64,000 nucleotides of DNA, taken from JAPPHA01 sp964291635. GTDB lineage: Bacteria; Pseudomonadota; Alphaproteobacteria; Rhodobacterales; Rhodobacteraceae. The stretch spans positions 131,859 through 195,858 of the forward strand of contig OZ219894.1 of NCBI GenBank assembly GCA_964291635.2, written 5' to 3'. Numbering within the stretch: the first letter of the stretch is position 1; every line of letters begins with the position of its first letter. Made by a program: the position numbers and the translations under genes. Below the pieces are notes generated by a model. The model was not told the origin of the DNA. It was given only the letters and a program-made list of their open reading frames with translations, and ran no database searches. Shown here one piece after another: positions 9,306 to 17,694 of the stretch.

Positions 9306-10223
9306 ATGATAGGAAAGAGACTTACCGGCGCACTTGCGCTGATCGCAGTGACCGCTGGTGCCGGACCGGCACTGGCGCAGGACAAGGTCGCGTTGATCAT
9401 GTCGGACATCGGCTCGGCCAACCCGTTCTGGGCCGCCGTGTCCCAAGGCGCCATCGACAAGGGCGCGGAACTTGGCGTGGACGTGGCCGCCGTCGGCCCG
9501 CCGGGCGGCGAGACGGATGTCGCCGGCCAGATTGCGCTGATCGAGGATCAGATCGCCAAGGGCGTCACGGGAATCGCGATTGCACCCGCCGACACCGCGG
9601 CAGTGATTCCTGCGCTCGAGCAGGCACGGGCCCGGGGCGTGGCGGTTCTTTTCGTTGACAAGCGCGCCGACATGCCAGGTACATATATCGGTACCAACAA
9701 CATCCCCGCCGCGACACTCGGCGCCCAGCACATCTGTGACAACGTGCCGGCCGGAAGTGATGTGGCCATCCTCCAGGGGATCATCACCAGCACAACCGGG
9801 CAGCATCGCGCCCAGGGCGCACGCGAAGGGCTGGAAGGCTGCGGTCTTAACATCGTCGCTGAGCAGCCTGCAGACTGGGATACCGCCAGGGCCGTTTCCG
9901 TAACGGAGAACATCCTGACCGCGAACCCGAACCTGAAGGCAGTCTTTGCGTCCAACGACAACATGGCTCTGGGCGTCGTGGAAGCCGTACGGAATGCGCG
10001 CAAACTCGACGAAATCTTCATCGTCGGCTTTGACGGCAATCCAAATGCGGCCGAGGCGATTCTCGCGGGGGACCTTGAAGCGTCGGTAGCACAGCGGCCC
10101 TACAACATGGGTCAAATGGGCGTCGAATACGCTCTCAAGCTGGCAGCCGGTGAAGACATTCCGGAAGAGATCGACACGGGAGCTGTCCTCGTGACGCCGG
10201 AAAACGCTGCCGAGTTCAAGTAG
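9306..10223 (+). CDS. CUT2-type ABC transporter periplasmic sugar-binding protein
   Basis: 305 residues. Seen: a Sec signal peptide (MIGKRLTGALALIAVTAGAG, cleavage after ALA-Q near residue 24), then the periplasmic-binding-protein type I fold with KVALIMSDIGSANPFW, GVTGIAIAPADTAAVIPAL and VFASNDNMALGVVEA followed by IVGFDGNPNA. Known: captures a sugar or related solute and delivers it to the permease. A strong ribosome site (AAGGGAG) lies just upstream of ATG 9306. It completes an ATPase-permease-binding protein operon and is followed by a perfect stem-loop. Confidence 0.92.
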   Translation: MIGKRLTGALALIAVTAGAGPALAQDKVALIMSDIGSANPFWAAVSQGAIDKGAELGVDVAAVGPPGGETDVAGQIALIEDQIAKGVTGIAIAPADTAAVIPALEQARARGVAVLFVDKRADMPGTYIGTNNIPAATLGAQHICDNVPAGSDVAILQGIITSTTGQHRAQGAREGLEGCGLNIVAEQPADWDTARAVSVTENILTANPNLKAVFASNDNMALGVVEAVRNARKLDEIFIVGFDGNPNAAEAILAGDLEASVAQRPYNMGQMGVEYALKLAAGEDIPEEIDTGAVLVTPENAAEFK

Positions 10224-10241
10224 GCGCGTCTCGCAAGGAAA

Positions 10242-10268
10242 GACCGGAGCGCATCCGGCGCTCCGGTC
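10242..10268 (+). terminator. perfect 11-bp stem-loop after the CUT2 operon
   Basis: GACCGGAGCGC (10242-10252) pairs perfectly with GCGCTCCGGTC (10258-10268) around a 5-base loop, 18 bp after the stop codon. There is no T-tract, so it may be a terminator or a 3' mRNA-stabilising hairpin. Confidence 0.55.
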
Positions 10269-10849
10269 TCACGCACAAGACACGACCACCCTGACCTGAG
10301 CACACGCAGGATCTCGTCCTTGATCGCCTCTTCCTCCGCAGGTTGTCGGGGCGACTGGTGCCGCTGGCGTTGTTCCCCTACCCGAAGATTCGGTGATCCG
10401 ATTTAACACGCGCCCCGGTAATGCATGGATTCCGGCTCTGCACCACGACCATGCGGTCTTGACCCGTTTCCGCGATCTCCCAAGGCCCCCCGTGTCCGCA
10501 TGGACCCGCTTCACGAAAAAATCCTGATCTCCTCGCCATCAGGAACCGTTTTCGCGGTCAGCCGGCGCGCCAATGTCCGGTCGTTCGCCATCACCAACGG
10601 CAAATCCGATCTTCACGTCCAGGCTGGGCATCTGCCACCGCAATCGTTTTCTTGCGGGAACCCGGACGGTCATGCGCACCATGCCCCGGCATGACCTGTC
10701 CTCCTCAAGGTGCGCTCCGTTCTCGAAAGAATTCTATCGTCTGGCTTTGAGCATAACCCGCGACCTCAAGGCCGGGGCAAGTCAATCAATGTTGTCCAGG
10801 TCATCGATGAAGGTGACCATCGACACGCGTGAACTCCTTGCGCCTGCCT
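10269..10849. other. no supported gene
   Basis: About 580 bp between two convergent operons. Short frames are open on both strands but none has a recognisable motif together with a ribosome site. The minus-strand frame around 10560-10690 (PSLDVKIGFAVGDGERPDIG) looks coding-like and may be a remnant. Confidence 0.4.
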
Positions 10850-12133
10850 TCAGGTGCCCAGAGCCCGGTGGGCAAAGTCTGCGACATCAAGCAATCGAGC
10901 GTCACTGAATCGTGGTGCGATCAGTTGGATGCCCAACGGAAGACCGTTTCCCGACTGTCCAACTGGAATGGCCACGCAGGGGACCCCAAGCAGGTTCCAC
11001 ATTCGTGAGAACAGCGGATCGCCGGTGGCATCCAGGCCTTCAGGTGCGGCTCCGGGTGCTGAGGGAACCAAGAGCGCATCGACGTCGTGAAACAGCTGGT
11101 CGAACATCGCGTTGGCCAAATCTCGAGTCTCGAGAGCTTTGCCGTAGGCGGCCTCGTTCACGTCGCGGCCGATTTCGACCAGGGTGGCAAACTGCGGACT
11201 GATCCGGTCACCGTAGGTGTCGAATTCATGCGAACGGTCGCGGGCGGCCTCGTACGCCATGACAGTTTCCTGCGCTGAAGTCAGTTTCGAAAACAAAGGC
11301 GGGTGCGCGACCTCAAGTGTTTCCGTACCGGTTTCGGCCAGGCACGCCAATGCGCGGATACAGGTGTCCCGCATCTCGATTTCGCTATCCTGCCAATGCG
11401 GGCCCCGCATGAGGCCGATGCGCGGCAGGGCTTCGCCGAAATCCGGTGGGTCGGGCGGTTCGGTGCCGGTCAGAACGGCGCGGGAAAGCATCAGGTCGTA
11501 CGGATCGCGCGCCATGACCCCCAGGGCGTCGAGCGACGATGACAGTGCCATCACCCCGGGCAGGTCGAAACTTCCAGTCGTCGGCTTGAACGCAGCGACG
11601 CCGCAGTACGCTGCCGGCCGGATCAGCGAACCGGCGGTTTGTGAACCGAAGGCCAGCGGCGCCATGAAATCCGCCACTGCGGCTGCCGATCCCGAGGAGG
11701 AACCGCCGGGAGTATGATCCGGATTATGCGGGTTTGCCGTCTTGCCCGGCTGAAAATAGGCGAACTCCGTCGTCACGGTCTTGCCGACGGGAATGGCGCC
11801 GGCATCGAGGAACGCCTGCACGCATGCAGCGTTCTTCTCAGGGTAGCGCTTTTCATAAGGCTCGAAACCCCAGCCGGTCGGCATGTCCTGCGTGTCGATG
11901 ATGTCCTTGATGACGAAGGGTATGCCATGGAGCGGGCCGCCAGCTGGTAACCGGTCGGCCGCAACGGCCCGTTTCATGGCGCGTTCGGCGTCGAGGAACT
12001 GGAATGCGCCGATAACGCCTTCGCGAGCTTCAATTCGTGCAAGATGCGCAGCCATGACCGCGCTGGGGGTCGTTGAACCTTCCCGGATCAGCCGCGCCAG
12101 TTCATGTGCCGGCAGGCGGTTCAGCTCACTCAT
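10850..12133 (-). CDS. amidase-signature family hydrolase
   Basis: 427 residues. Seen: the complete Ser-cisSer-Lys triad context: Lys76 in FVIKDIID, the glycine/serine loop PGGSSSGSAAAVA (142-153) and the nucleophile Ser169 in GSQTAGSLIRPA. Known: hydrolyses carboxamides (amides, carbamoyl or allophanate-type substrates); GatA and allophanate hydrolase are relatives, but there is no GatB/C partner and it is shorter than GatA. Cytoplasmic. It is the last gene of a seven-gene minus-strand operon and overlaps the DUF1116 gene by 4 bp, so it probably acts on an amide made or imported in the same pathway. Confidence 0.88.
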   Translation of the reverse strand: MSELNRLPAHELARLIREGSTTPSAVMAAHLARIEAREGVIGAFQFLDAERAMKRAVAADRLPAGGPLHGIPFVIKDIIDTQDMPTGWGFEPYEKRYPEKNAACVQAFLDAGAIPVGKTVTTEFAYFQPGKTANPHNPDHTPGGSSSGSAAAVADFMAPLAFGSQTAGSLIRPAAYCGVAAFKPTTGSFDLPGVMALSSSLDALGVMARDPYDLMLSRAVLTGTEPPDPPDFGEALPRIGLMRGPHWQDSEIEMRDTCIRALACLAETGTETLEVAHPPLFSKLTSAQETVMAYEAARDRSHEFDTYGDRISPQFATLVEIGRDVNEAAYGKALETRDLANAMFDQLFHDVDALLVPSAPGAAPEGLDATGDPLFSRMWNLLGVPCVAIPVGQSGNGLPLGIQLIAPRFSDARLLDVADFAHRALGT

Positions 12134-13320
12134 GGATCAAGCGCGTCCAGGGCGGCGGAAAAGGGTGCGACAGGCATGTTGTAGACGCCGCCGCCCAGGC
12201 GGCCCGCCTTCCCCTGACTGTCAAGGATACCCAGGCCAACCACGGGCCCGGCCTTTCGTGCGACAACTGCGCGCGCCGTACTGCCCAACTCGACGCCTAG
12301 GTCGCGGAAGTTTGGATGTGCTCCAACCGACAGGTTCGAACTGCGCGCCAACGCGTCATCGGGCAGGTATGGCCCGAGGTTCTTCAACTGTTCGGGAGAA
12401 AGCGCGATCGCCATGGCGCCAAGTCCAAAGGCGTCGACCACGGCGCTATCGCCGATGGCTCCAAGGGCACGGTCACCCGGCAAATCCACGTCGAATTTGC
12501 CGATGGGTGGAGAGGCTTCTGTCGTGAACCATTGACCCGAAAGACCGGAGATCTGGATTCCCACCTCGCGCCCGTTGCCGCCTGCAGCAGTGACAAAGCT
12601 CGATCCTTCGATGCCTTCGGCCAGCTTCATCATGATCTTGGTCGCTGCCATCCAGAGGTTGAGGAAAAGCGAGGGCGACGACGCCATGAACTCGAGCACG
12701 TCGTTGTCGGAAATGCCGTCTTCAGTGCGGTCCGTCAGTTCCGCAACCAGTGCCGAAGTTGAGACCGGGGTCCGTCCGTGACAATCGTCGCCGCCGGCCA
12801 GGCCCGCTGCCGCCAGCGGGACCAGGGCCAGGCCTTCCGCCAGCCCTCCCTCCAGCACGTCCAGAAACCGGGTGTTGAGCCAGCGAACGTGCTCCAGCAC
12901 GGCCTCTGACCGAAGCCCCAACCGCATCGACGGCCGCGATCCGCCATTTATCGGCGTGAAAACCCGGTGCTGGCCATGCCAGGCATCATAGACGGCGTGC
13001 AGCGGCATCGACGCGGAGACCACGGCGGCGAGCGGGACCACCACATCATGGTCCTGCGCCGGTTTGAGGATGATCTCACCTCTCGATATCATCGCCCCGG
13101 CCTGATCGAAATCGCGGGCAATCCCCTCGAAAACGGCGGCGACGCAGGCGGAATTGAAGATCGGCGCGGTGATGAGATCAGGTGTCGCGAATGCGGGACC
13201 CGCATGCAGCAGAACGTTTTCGGCCAGCCCCAGCGCGTCCTTTCCGGTGTTGAACCGGTTCCAGACCGGCTGGGTCACCATTGCCCTGTCGAATGCCAGC
13301 CGGTCGGCGGGGTGAACCAT
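12130..13320 (-). CDS. DUF1116 family protein (YlbE/AllG-like)
   Basis: 396 residues (AllG-type proteins are about 420). Seen: family landmarks LLHAGPAF, SRGEIILKPAQDHDVV, SASMPLHAVYD, GLAGGDDCHGRTPVST, NGREVGIQISGLSGQWFTTEA, IGDSAVVDAFGLGAMAIA. Several are altered relative to my recollection of the family (for example CHHH reads AQDH here). Known: E. coli YlbE/AllG is part of the AllFGH oxamate carbamoyltransferase, which transfers carbamoyl groups in allantoin use. No AllF/FdrA or AllH homologue is visible here, so the activity is uncertain. Starts at ATG 13320, overlapping the stop of the previous gene, and overlaps the amidase gene by 4 bp. Confidence 0.72.
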   Translation of the reverse strand: MVHPADRLAFDRAMVTQPVWNRFNTGKDALGLAENVLLHAGPAFATPDLITAPIFNSACVAAVFEGIARDFDQAGAMISRGEIILKPAQDHDVVVPLAAVVSASMPLHAVYDAWHGQHRVFTPINGGSRPSMRLGLRSEAVLEHVRWLNTRFLDVLEGGLAEGLALVPLAAAGLAGGDDCHGRTPVSTSALVAELTDRTEDGISDNDVLEFMASSPSLFLNLWMAATKIMMKLAEGIEGSSFVTAAGGNGREVGIQISGLSGQWFTTEASPPIGKFDVDLPGDRALGAIGDSAVVDAFGLGAMAIALSPEQLKNLGPYLPDDALARSSNLSVGAHPNFRDLGVELGSTARAVVARKAGPVVGLGILDSQGKAGRLGGGVYNMPVAPFSAALDALDP

Positions 13321-13946
13321 CAAACGATCTCCGGCGGGATGACCCAGGTTTCCGAGAAATAAAGAAAGGCGGTCGTCGTCTCGAAACCGGCCTGCACCCT
13401 GGTCCCCAACACGCCGGGCAAGGCGTGCCCGTTGACGATGATCTCTGCGCTTCGCGCGGGCACCAGCAGGGTGAACATCGTGTGTTCCGCGGTGCCGACC
13501 TGATCTGGGGTGAGTTCCAGTGCGCGCGGCGTTTCCAGATCTTCCCAGACCAGTTCCACCGCCAGATCGCCTCCAGCGACCGTCTCGGAATAACGATGCC
13601 CCATCGGGTCGCCTGCCGGGCGCACCGTCTGCGCGTGTACCTCCTGAAGGGTGGCGAACGCGGGGGCATTGGCGAAGACGGCCAGCTTGCCGATAAAATT
13701 CTCCTTCAGAAACGAGGTAAGCGCGGCGTTATCCGACATGATCACATTGGGCGCCCCGGGCGCTCCCGCGACCGCGCCCGGCGTACCGTAAAGCAAGAGC
13801 ACCTGTCCCTGGCCGACCGGCGACCACGCGACGCGAAAGAACAGCGCCATGGCGGAGAAGTCGCCATTGGCGTCCTTGAGCAGAATGCCGGGATTCTCGC
13901 CCGTCCAATCCACGGTTCCGGGCGTGACTGGTTCGTTGAGAGGCAT
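13320..13946 (-). CDS. conserved protein of unknown family, paralogue 2
   Basis: 208 residues. Not assigned to any family I recognise. Seen: clear similarity along its whole length to the gene just upstream: shared motifs GENPGI, ALFFRV, SPxGxG, NxIMxDN, RYSET, LELVWxD or VELVWED and FSETWV. No signal peptide, membrane segment or classical metal motif. Preceded by a strong AGGAGG-type ribosome site 5-8 bp before ATG 13946. Its start overlaps the stop of paralogue 1, and its stop overlaps the DUF1116 start, so the genes are translationally coupled. Inferred: the two paralogues may form a heterodimer serving the Rieske/ALDH pathway. Confidence 0.75.
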   Translation of the reverse strand: MPLNEPVTPGTVDWTGENPGILLKDANGDFSAMALFFRVAWSPVGQGQVLLLYGTPGAVAGAPGAPNVIMSDNAALTSFLKENFIGKLAVFANAPAFATLQEVHAQTVRPAGDPMGHRYSETVAGGDLAVELVWEDLETPRALELTPDQVGTAEHTMFTLLVPARSAEIIVNGHALPGVLGTRVQAGFETTTAFLYFSETWVIPPEIV

Positions 13947-14575
13947 CAGCTTTCCTCCTGAGGCGTGACCCATGTTTCGGAAAAGGCCAGAAAGGCGGTG
14001 GACATCGTACGGCCGAAGAACTGCCGGTCGGCGACCTGACCGTGCAATTTTGTGCCATTGATCCTGACTTCGGCTGCCTTCGCTTCGAGGAACACCGAAT
14101 ACATTTCGTGCGCCTTGGTGGCGGAATTCTCTTTCGTGACCTCCACTGGCAACGGCGGTCCCATGTCGCGCCAGACCAGCTCGAGCGTCACCCCCGAGCC
14201 CCTCAGGGTCTCGGAATAGCGGCTTTTCAGATCGCCCGGGCGTTTCTCGACGCTGTCGCAATCGAGCCATGCCATCGCGCCAAGTCCCGCCTTTCCGATG
14301 AATGTGGGCATCCTGGTCACCCACCCATCCACGATCCAGCGCATAAGGCGCTGGTTGTCGGTCATGATCAGGTTCGGCACCTCCGGCCAACCCCTGGCCT
14401 CGTCAGGTGCGCCCAACACCAACCCGGCATGGCCGCGACCATGGGGCGACAGGACCACGCGAAAAAACAGGGCGAGCACGTCGTATCGCGTGCTGGCGGG
14501 GTCATTCCTGAGGTAGATTCCCGGGTTTTCGCCGGACCACTCGACCCGGCCGGGATTGATCGAAGTCCGATTCAT
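13946..14575 (-). CDS. conserved protein of unknown family, paralogue 1
   Basis: 209 residues from ATG 14575 (an in-frame ATG at 14581 is also possible). Seen: MNRTSINPGRVEWSGENPGI at the N-terminus, ALFFRVVLSPHGRG, PNLIMTDN, KSRYSET, LELVWRDMG and a C-terminal AFLAFSETWVTPQEE; these motifs recur in the following gene, a tandem duplication that has diverged widely. Starts inside the last codons of the Rieske oxygenase gene (ATGA overlap), with GAGGAAGG upstream. No function can be assigned. The tight coupling suggests an accessory or downstream role to the oxygenase. Confidence 0.75.
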   Translation of the reverse strand: MNRTSINPGRVEWSGENPGIYLRNDPASTRYDVLALFFRVVLSPHGRGHAGLVLGAPDEARGWPEVPNLIMTDNQRLMRWIVDGWVTRMPTFIGKAGLGAMAWLDCDSVEKRPGDLKSRYSETLRGSGVTLELVWRDMGPPLPVEVTKENSATKAHEMYSVFLEAKAAEVRINGTKLHGQVADRQFFGRTMSTAFLAFSETWVTPQEES

Positions 14576-15939
14576 GCCCATCCTTCCTCGTATTCTTTCA
14601 ATGCGGTTTCGATGTGCGCGCGGCGAGCCTTTCCGGTCAGGTGATCGCCGGATCTGAGGATGTCAGCAACCTTGAAAGACACTTCCTTCAACAGCGCGCC
14701 GTCTTCGCGGCCCACCTGCCTGGGAATGCGGAGCACGGTGTCACCGGCATAGGTCGGAATTATCCCTTCGAAAGTGTCAGTCGGCTGTGGCGGCCGCTCG
14801 CCGCTCTGAAGCGCCCGGATCGCTTTGCGCAACATCCGCCGCACCTTGGCCACGCCGCGATCGCTGAACGACAGGTTCTCGCGCGCATGAACATTGATCG
14901 GGCCCTGGCTGACCCACGCGTCGTAATCGCCGGGATCGCGCTGACGCATCTCGTAGGGCCGGTCCGGACCCTGGCCATAGAAATCGGTCTTGCCGAATCC
15001 TACCTGGCTGCGGTCCGTCAAACCGCGCGGGTCGTCATTGAACGATGCGTCACGGAAGTGGCGCCAGGCGATAACCATGGTGGTCGTGTCGTCAATCGGC
15101 GTGACCCACCTGGTCAGGCCGCCGCGCCCGAAATAGCGCGACTGGTCCGGCACCGGGAAATGGCCGCCATTCTGGGTGAACGACGGCAGCATGTGATCGT
15201 GAACCCGCACCCAGACGAAGTCGCCATCACGGCGGACATTGGTATAGAATTCGCCAGTTGCGCACCCGTGAAACTCGATCATCGGCATGTGCGCGAATGA
15301 CTCGTGAAACTGAACGCGCGCGGCCCGCGTGTGCAGGTAGACCACGTGGAACGGGTCCCAGGCGTTTTCCATCACCTGGAGCCAGTTGCAGGGTGACTTG
15401 ATGAGATAGGGAACCATTTCGTCCCCTTCGTCATCGAAAGTATCCATGACTGGAAAAGGAGGTTGTTCGGCGTTCGGGCCCATATAGGCGAATGCCAACC
15501 CCTTGTATTCAATCACCGGGTAGGCCCCGAGGCGGGCCTTGTTCCTGACCTGGCTCGCAGGGGGTTCGCAGGGAGTTTCCAGGACGGTACCGTCCAGCCC
15601 GTATTTCCAGCCATGATAGGAACAGCGGATGCCGCCTTCCTCGATGATGCCGAATTCCAGACTCATGTTCCGATGACAGCAGTGCAGATGGGTCAAGCCC
15701 AGTTTGCCTTCCTTCTTCTCGCGGAACAGCACGAGATCTTCGCCGAGAATGCGGATGCGATAGGGCAATTCGCCGATCTGGTCCGTCATCGCAACCGGCA
15801 TCCAGTACCGCCGCAAGTATTCTCCACAGGGTGTGCCGGGGCCGACCTCCGTCAGTTCGGAGTCGTGTTCCTGGGACCAGACGGCCTGCAGGTCGTGGCC
15901 GCGGAACTTTCCTTCGGGAGGCCGGAGGTGGTCAGCCAT
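14572..15939 (-). CDS. Rieske non-heme iron oxygenase, alpha subunit (phthalate 4,5-dioxygenase-like)
   Basis: 455 residues. Seen: Rieske cluster ligands Cys87-x-His89 (HLHCCHRN) and Cys106-x2-His109 (IRCSYHGWKYG), and the mononuclear iron site Asp194-x2-His197-x4-His202 (NAWDPFHVVYLH). Known: single-component-type alpha subunits of this kind hydroxylate or demethylate aromatic or other ring or N-methyl compounds, using electrons from a reductase. No reductase or ferredoxin is encoded nearby, so it must be supplied in trans. Lies 45 bp downstream of the aldehyde dehydrogenase gene and overlaps paralogue 1. The substrate is unknown. Confidence 0.9.
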   Translation of the reverse strand: MADHLRPPEGKFRGHDLQAVWSQEHDSELTEVGPGTPCGEYLRRYWMPVAMTDQIGELPYRIRILGEDLVLFREKKEGKLGLTHLHCCHRNMSLEFGIIEEGGIRCSYHGWKYGLDGTVLETPCEPPASQVRNKARLGAYPVIEYKGLAFAYMGPNAEQPPFPVMDTFDDEGDEMVPYLIKSPCNWLQVMENAWDPFHVVYLHTRAARVQFHESFAHMPMIEFHGCATGEFYTNVRRDGDFVWVRVHDHMLPSFTQNGGHFPVPDQSRYFGRGGLTRWVTPIDDTTTMVIAWRHFRDASFNDDPRGLTDRSQVGFGKTDFYGQGPDRPYEMRQRDPGDYDAWVSQGPINVHARENLSFSDRGVAKVRRMLRKAIRALQSGERPPQPTDTFEGIIPTYAGDTVLRIPRQVGREDGALLKEVSFKVADILRSGDHLTGKARRAHIETALKEYEEGWA

Positions 15940-15984
15940 TGGTTCATGAGTCCTTCTGCATGTGTTCCGACGAAACCCGAGCGG

Positions 15985-17439
15985 TCAGGGAAACGGGTCA
16001 GGTACCGCTTTCAGCCCGGTCCAGACCGACTTGCACTGGAGGAACTCTCGAACGGCGTGGGGGCCCAGTTCGCGTCCATAGCCTGACGACTTGACGCCCC
16101 CGATCGGGCTGCCCGGATCGACGCTGCGATAGTGATTCAGGTAGACAGTGCCGGCTTCGATCAGGTCAGCGATGCGGGCTGCCCGATCCGGGTCGGTCGT
16201 CCACACGCCCGCCGCAAGACCGTAGGCGCTGTCATTTGCTTGTGCAATGGCGTCTTCCTCGCCATCGAATGTCGAGATGGCCAGAACCGGTCCGAACACT
16301 TCGTCGCGCCAGATCGCCATGTCTCGCGTGACCCGGTCAAAAACCGTGGGACCGATAAAAAAACCGATCATGTCCCTTGCACTCTCCCTCCCGTCGAGAA
16401 GGCAGCGTGCGCCATCGGCCTTGGCCTGCGTGATCATCGCGCGCACTTTCTCCAGATTGGGCCCGTTTGCAAGCGGCCCGACCTGAGTGGCCGGATCCCC
16501 CGGATCGCCCATTTTCAGGCGGCGCGCACGACCCAGGATCCGTTCGGTCAGCGTGTCCTTGAGCGACGCCTCAACGATGAGGCGCGAACCGGCAACACAG
16601 GTTTGCCCGTTGGACAGGAATATTCCCGACAGGATGCCGTTGACTGCATTGTCAAGATCGCAATCCGCAAACACCAGTTGTGGCGACTTGCCGCCCAGTT
16701 CCAGCGTGGTTGGTACAACGCGTTTGGCGGCTGCCTCGGCGACCTTTGCTCCACCCGAATCGGATCCCGTAAAGGTCACCTTGCGCGCGAGGGGATGGCG
16801 CACCAATGCGTTACCGACCTCGTGCCCATATCCCGTCACCACGTTCAACAGGCCGGATGGAAGACCCGCGGCATGGGCCAGACTGGCGAACTGCAGCGTT
16901 GATGCCGAGGCCATCTCCGAGGGTTTGACGACAACTGAATTGCCCGCTGCCAGTGCCGGGGCAAGTTTCCAGGCAAGAATCATCAGCGGTGAATTCCAGG
17001 GTGTGATCGCCACCACGACACCGTAAGGCAGAAAATGTGTCGCACATTGGACCCCAGTTACCGAGACGTCCTGTTTTTCCGCCATCATGTGACGCGCCTG
17101 ATCGGCAAAATGCCGATACCAGCAGTGCAGCCCCGTGAACTGTCCGCGTATTTCCGTTATGCGCTTGCCATTGTCTCGAATTTCAGGTTCGACAAGCTCT
17201 TCCCAACCAACCTCGATCCAGTCGGCAAGTTGATCCAGTTTGTCTGCACGGTCACACGCGGACAATCGCAACCATCGGCCGAATGCCGCGTGCGCCGAGC
17301 GCATGGCGCGGTCCGCATCGTCCTCGTCACACCTGGCGATTTTACACCATGCTTCCCCGGTTGCGGGGTCAACACTCTCGATAACCGGCCCGCTCCAGGG
17401 CACGAATCTTCCCTCGACGAATGGCGCAAATACGTTCAC
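15985..17439 (-). CDS. NAD(P)-dependent aldehyde dehydrogenase
   Basis: 484 residues when started at GTG 17439. Seen: the NAD-binding PWNSPLMILAWKLAPALAAGN, general base Glu247 in LELGGKSPQ and nucleophile Cys281 in SNGQTCVAGSR, all intact, and the C-terminal IGGVKSSGYGRELG. Known: oxidises an aldehyde to the acid. The frame stays open upstream to 17634, but that part is in the wrong frame of a separate small ORF and would make the protein oddly long, so the GTG that overlaps the small ORF's stop (TGA/GTG) is preferred. Second gene of the Rieske operon. Confidence 0.88.
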   Translation of the reverse strand: MNVFAPFVEGRFVPWSGPVIESVDPATGEAWCKIARCDEDDADRAMRSAHAAFGRWLRLSACDRADKLDQLADWIEVGWEELVEPEIRDNGKRITEIRGQFTGLHCWYRHFADQARHMMAEKQDVSVTGVQCATHFLPYGVVVAITPWNSPLMILAWKLAPALAAGNSVVVKPSEMASASTLQFASLAHAAGLPSGLLNVVTGYGHEVGNALVRHPLARKVTFTGSDSGGAKVAEAAAKRVVPTTLELGGKSPQLVFADCDLDNAVNGILSGIFLSNGQTCVAGSRLIVEASLKDTLTERILGRARRLKMGDPGDPATQVGPLANGPNLEKVRAMITQAKADGARCLLDGRESARDMIGFFIGPTVFDRVTRDMAIWRDEVFGPVLAISTFDGEEDAIAQANDSAYGLAAGVWTTDPDRAARIADLIEAGTVYLNHYRSVDPGSPIGGVKSSGYGRELGPHAVREFLQCKSVWTGLKAVPDPFP

Positions 17440-17567
17440 TGACCGAACTCTGCCAGGGACCACGCGGCAGCGGCTAAAGTTGCTTTCGGCGAAAAACGGC
17501 TGGCAAACCCGATGCCGACAGAATCGGCAGCAATCGAACGCCGGCCAATCTTGCCTTCGATGATCAT
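17436..17567 (-). CDS. small ORF (43 aa) leading the Rieske/ALDH operon
   Basis: Too short for routine calling. Seen: ATG 17567 preceded by GAGAGG at 7-bp spacing, a better ribosome site than the aldehyde dehydrogenase has. The product is basic at the start and alanine-rich later (MIIEGKIGRRSIAADSVGIG ... ATLAAAAWSLAEFGQ). Its TGA overlaps the GTG start of the aldehyde dehydrogenase, so it could couple translation. The start lies about 40 bp from the predicted transcription start. It may be a leader peptide, or the remnant N-terminus of a lost dehydrogenase. No homologue recognised. Confidence 0.4.
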   Translation of the reverse strand: MIIEGKIGRRSIAADSVGIGFASRFSPKATLAAAAWSLAEFGQ

Positions 17568-17612
17568 GCGGGCCCTCTCGGATAAGGTAATGGGCGTCCC
17601 TTGATGCCCTGT

Positions 17613-17641
17613 ATATAATTTTTTTGAAATCCACTTGTCAA
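17613..17641 (-). promoter_or_regulatory. strong sigma-70-type promoter for the Rieske/ALDH operon
   Basis: Minus strand: TTGACA (17641-17636), 17-bp spacer, TTATAT (17618-17613; TATATA one base on). The -35 box is a perfect consensus. It lies about 45 bp upstream of the small ORF start and overlaps the CTTGTCA palindrome. Confidence 0.65.
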
Positions 17642-17653
17642 TAACCTGACAAG
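17634..17653. promoter_or_regulatory. operator-like palindrome between divergent operons
   Basis: CTTGTCA-ATAACC-TGACAAG: perfect 7-bp inverted repeat, 6-bp spacer. It covers the -35 box of the minus-strand promoter and sits about 40 bp before the aminotransferase start, so a bound regulator could control both directions. The form resembles GntR/FadR-type operators; no gntR gene is in the window. Confidence 0.55.
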
Positions 17654-17694
17654 ATGTGATGTATCAATTGGTTCAAACATGGGTTCGGTTGAGG

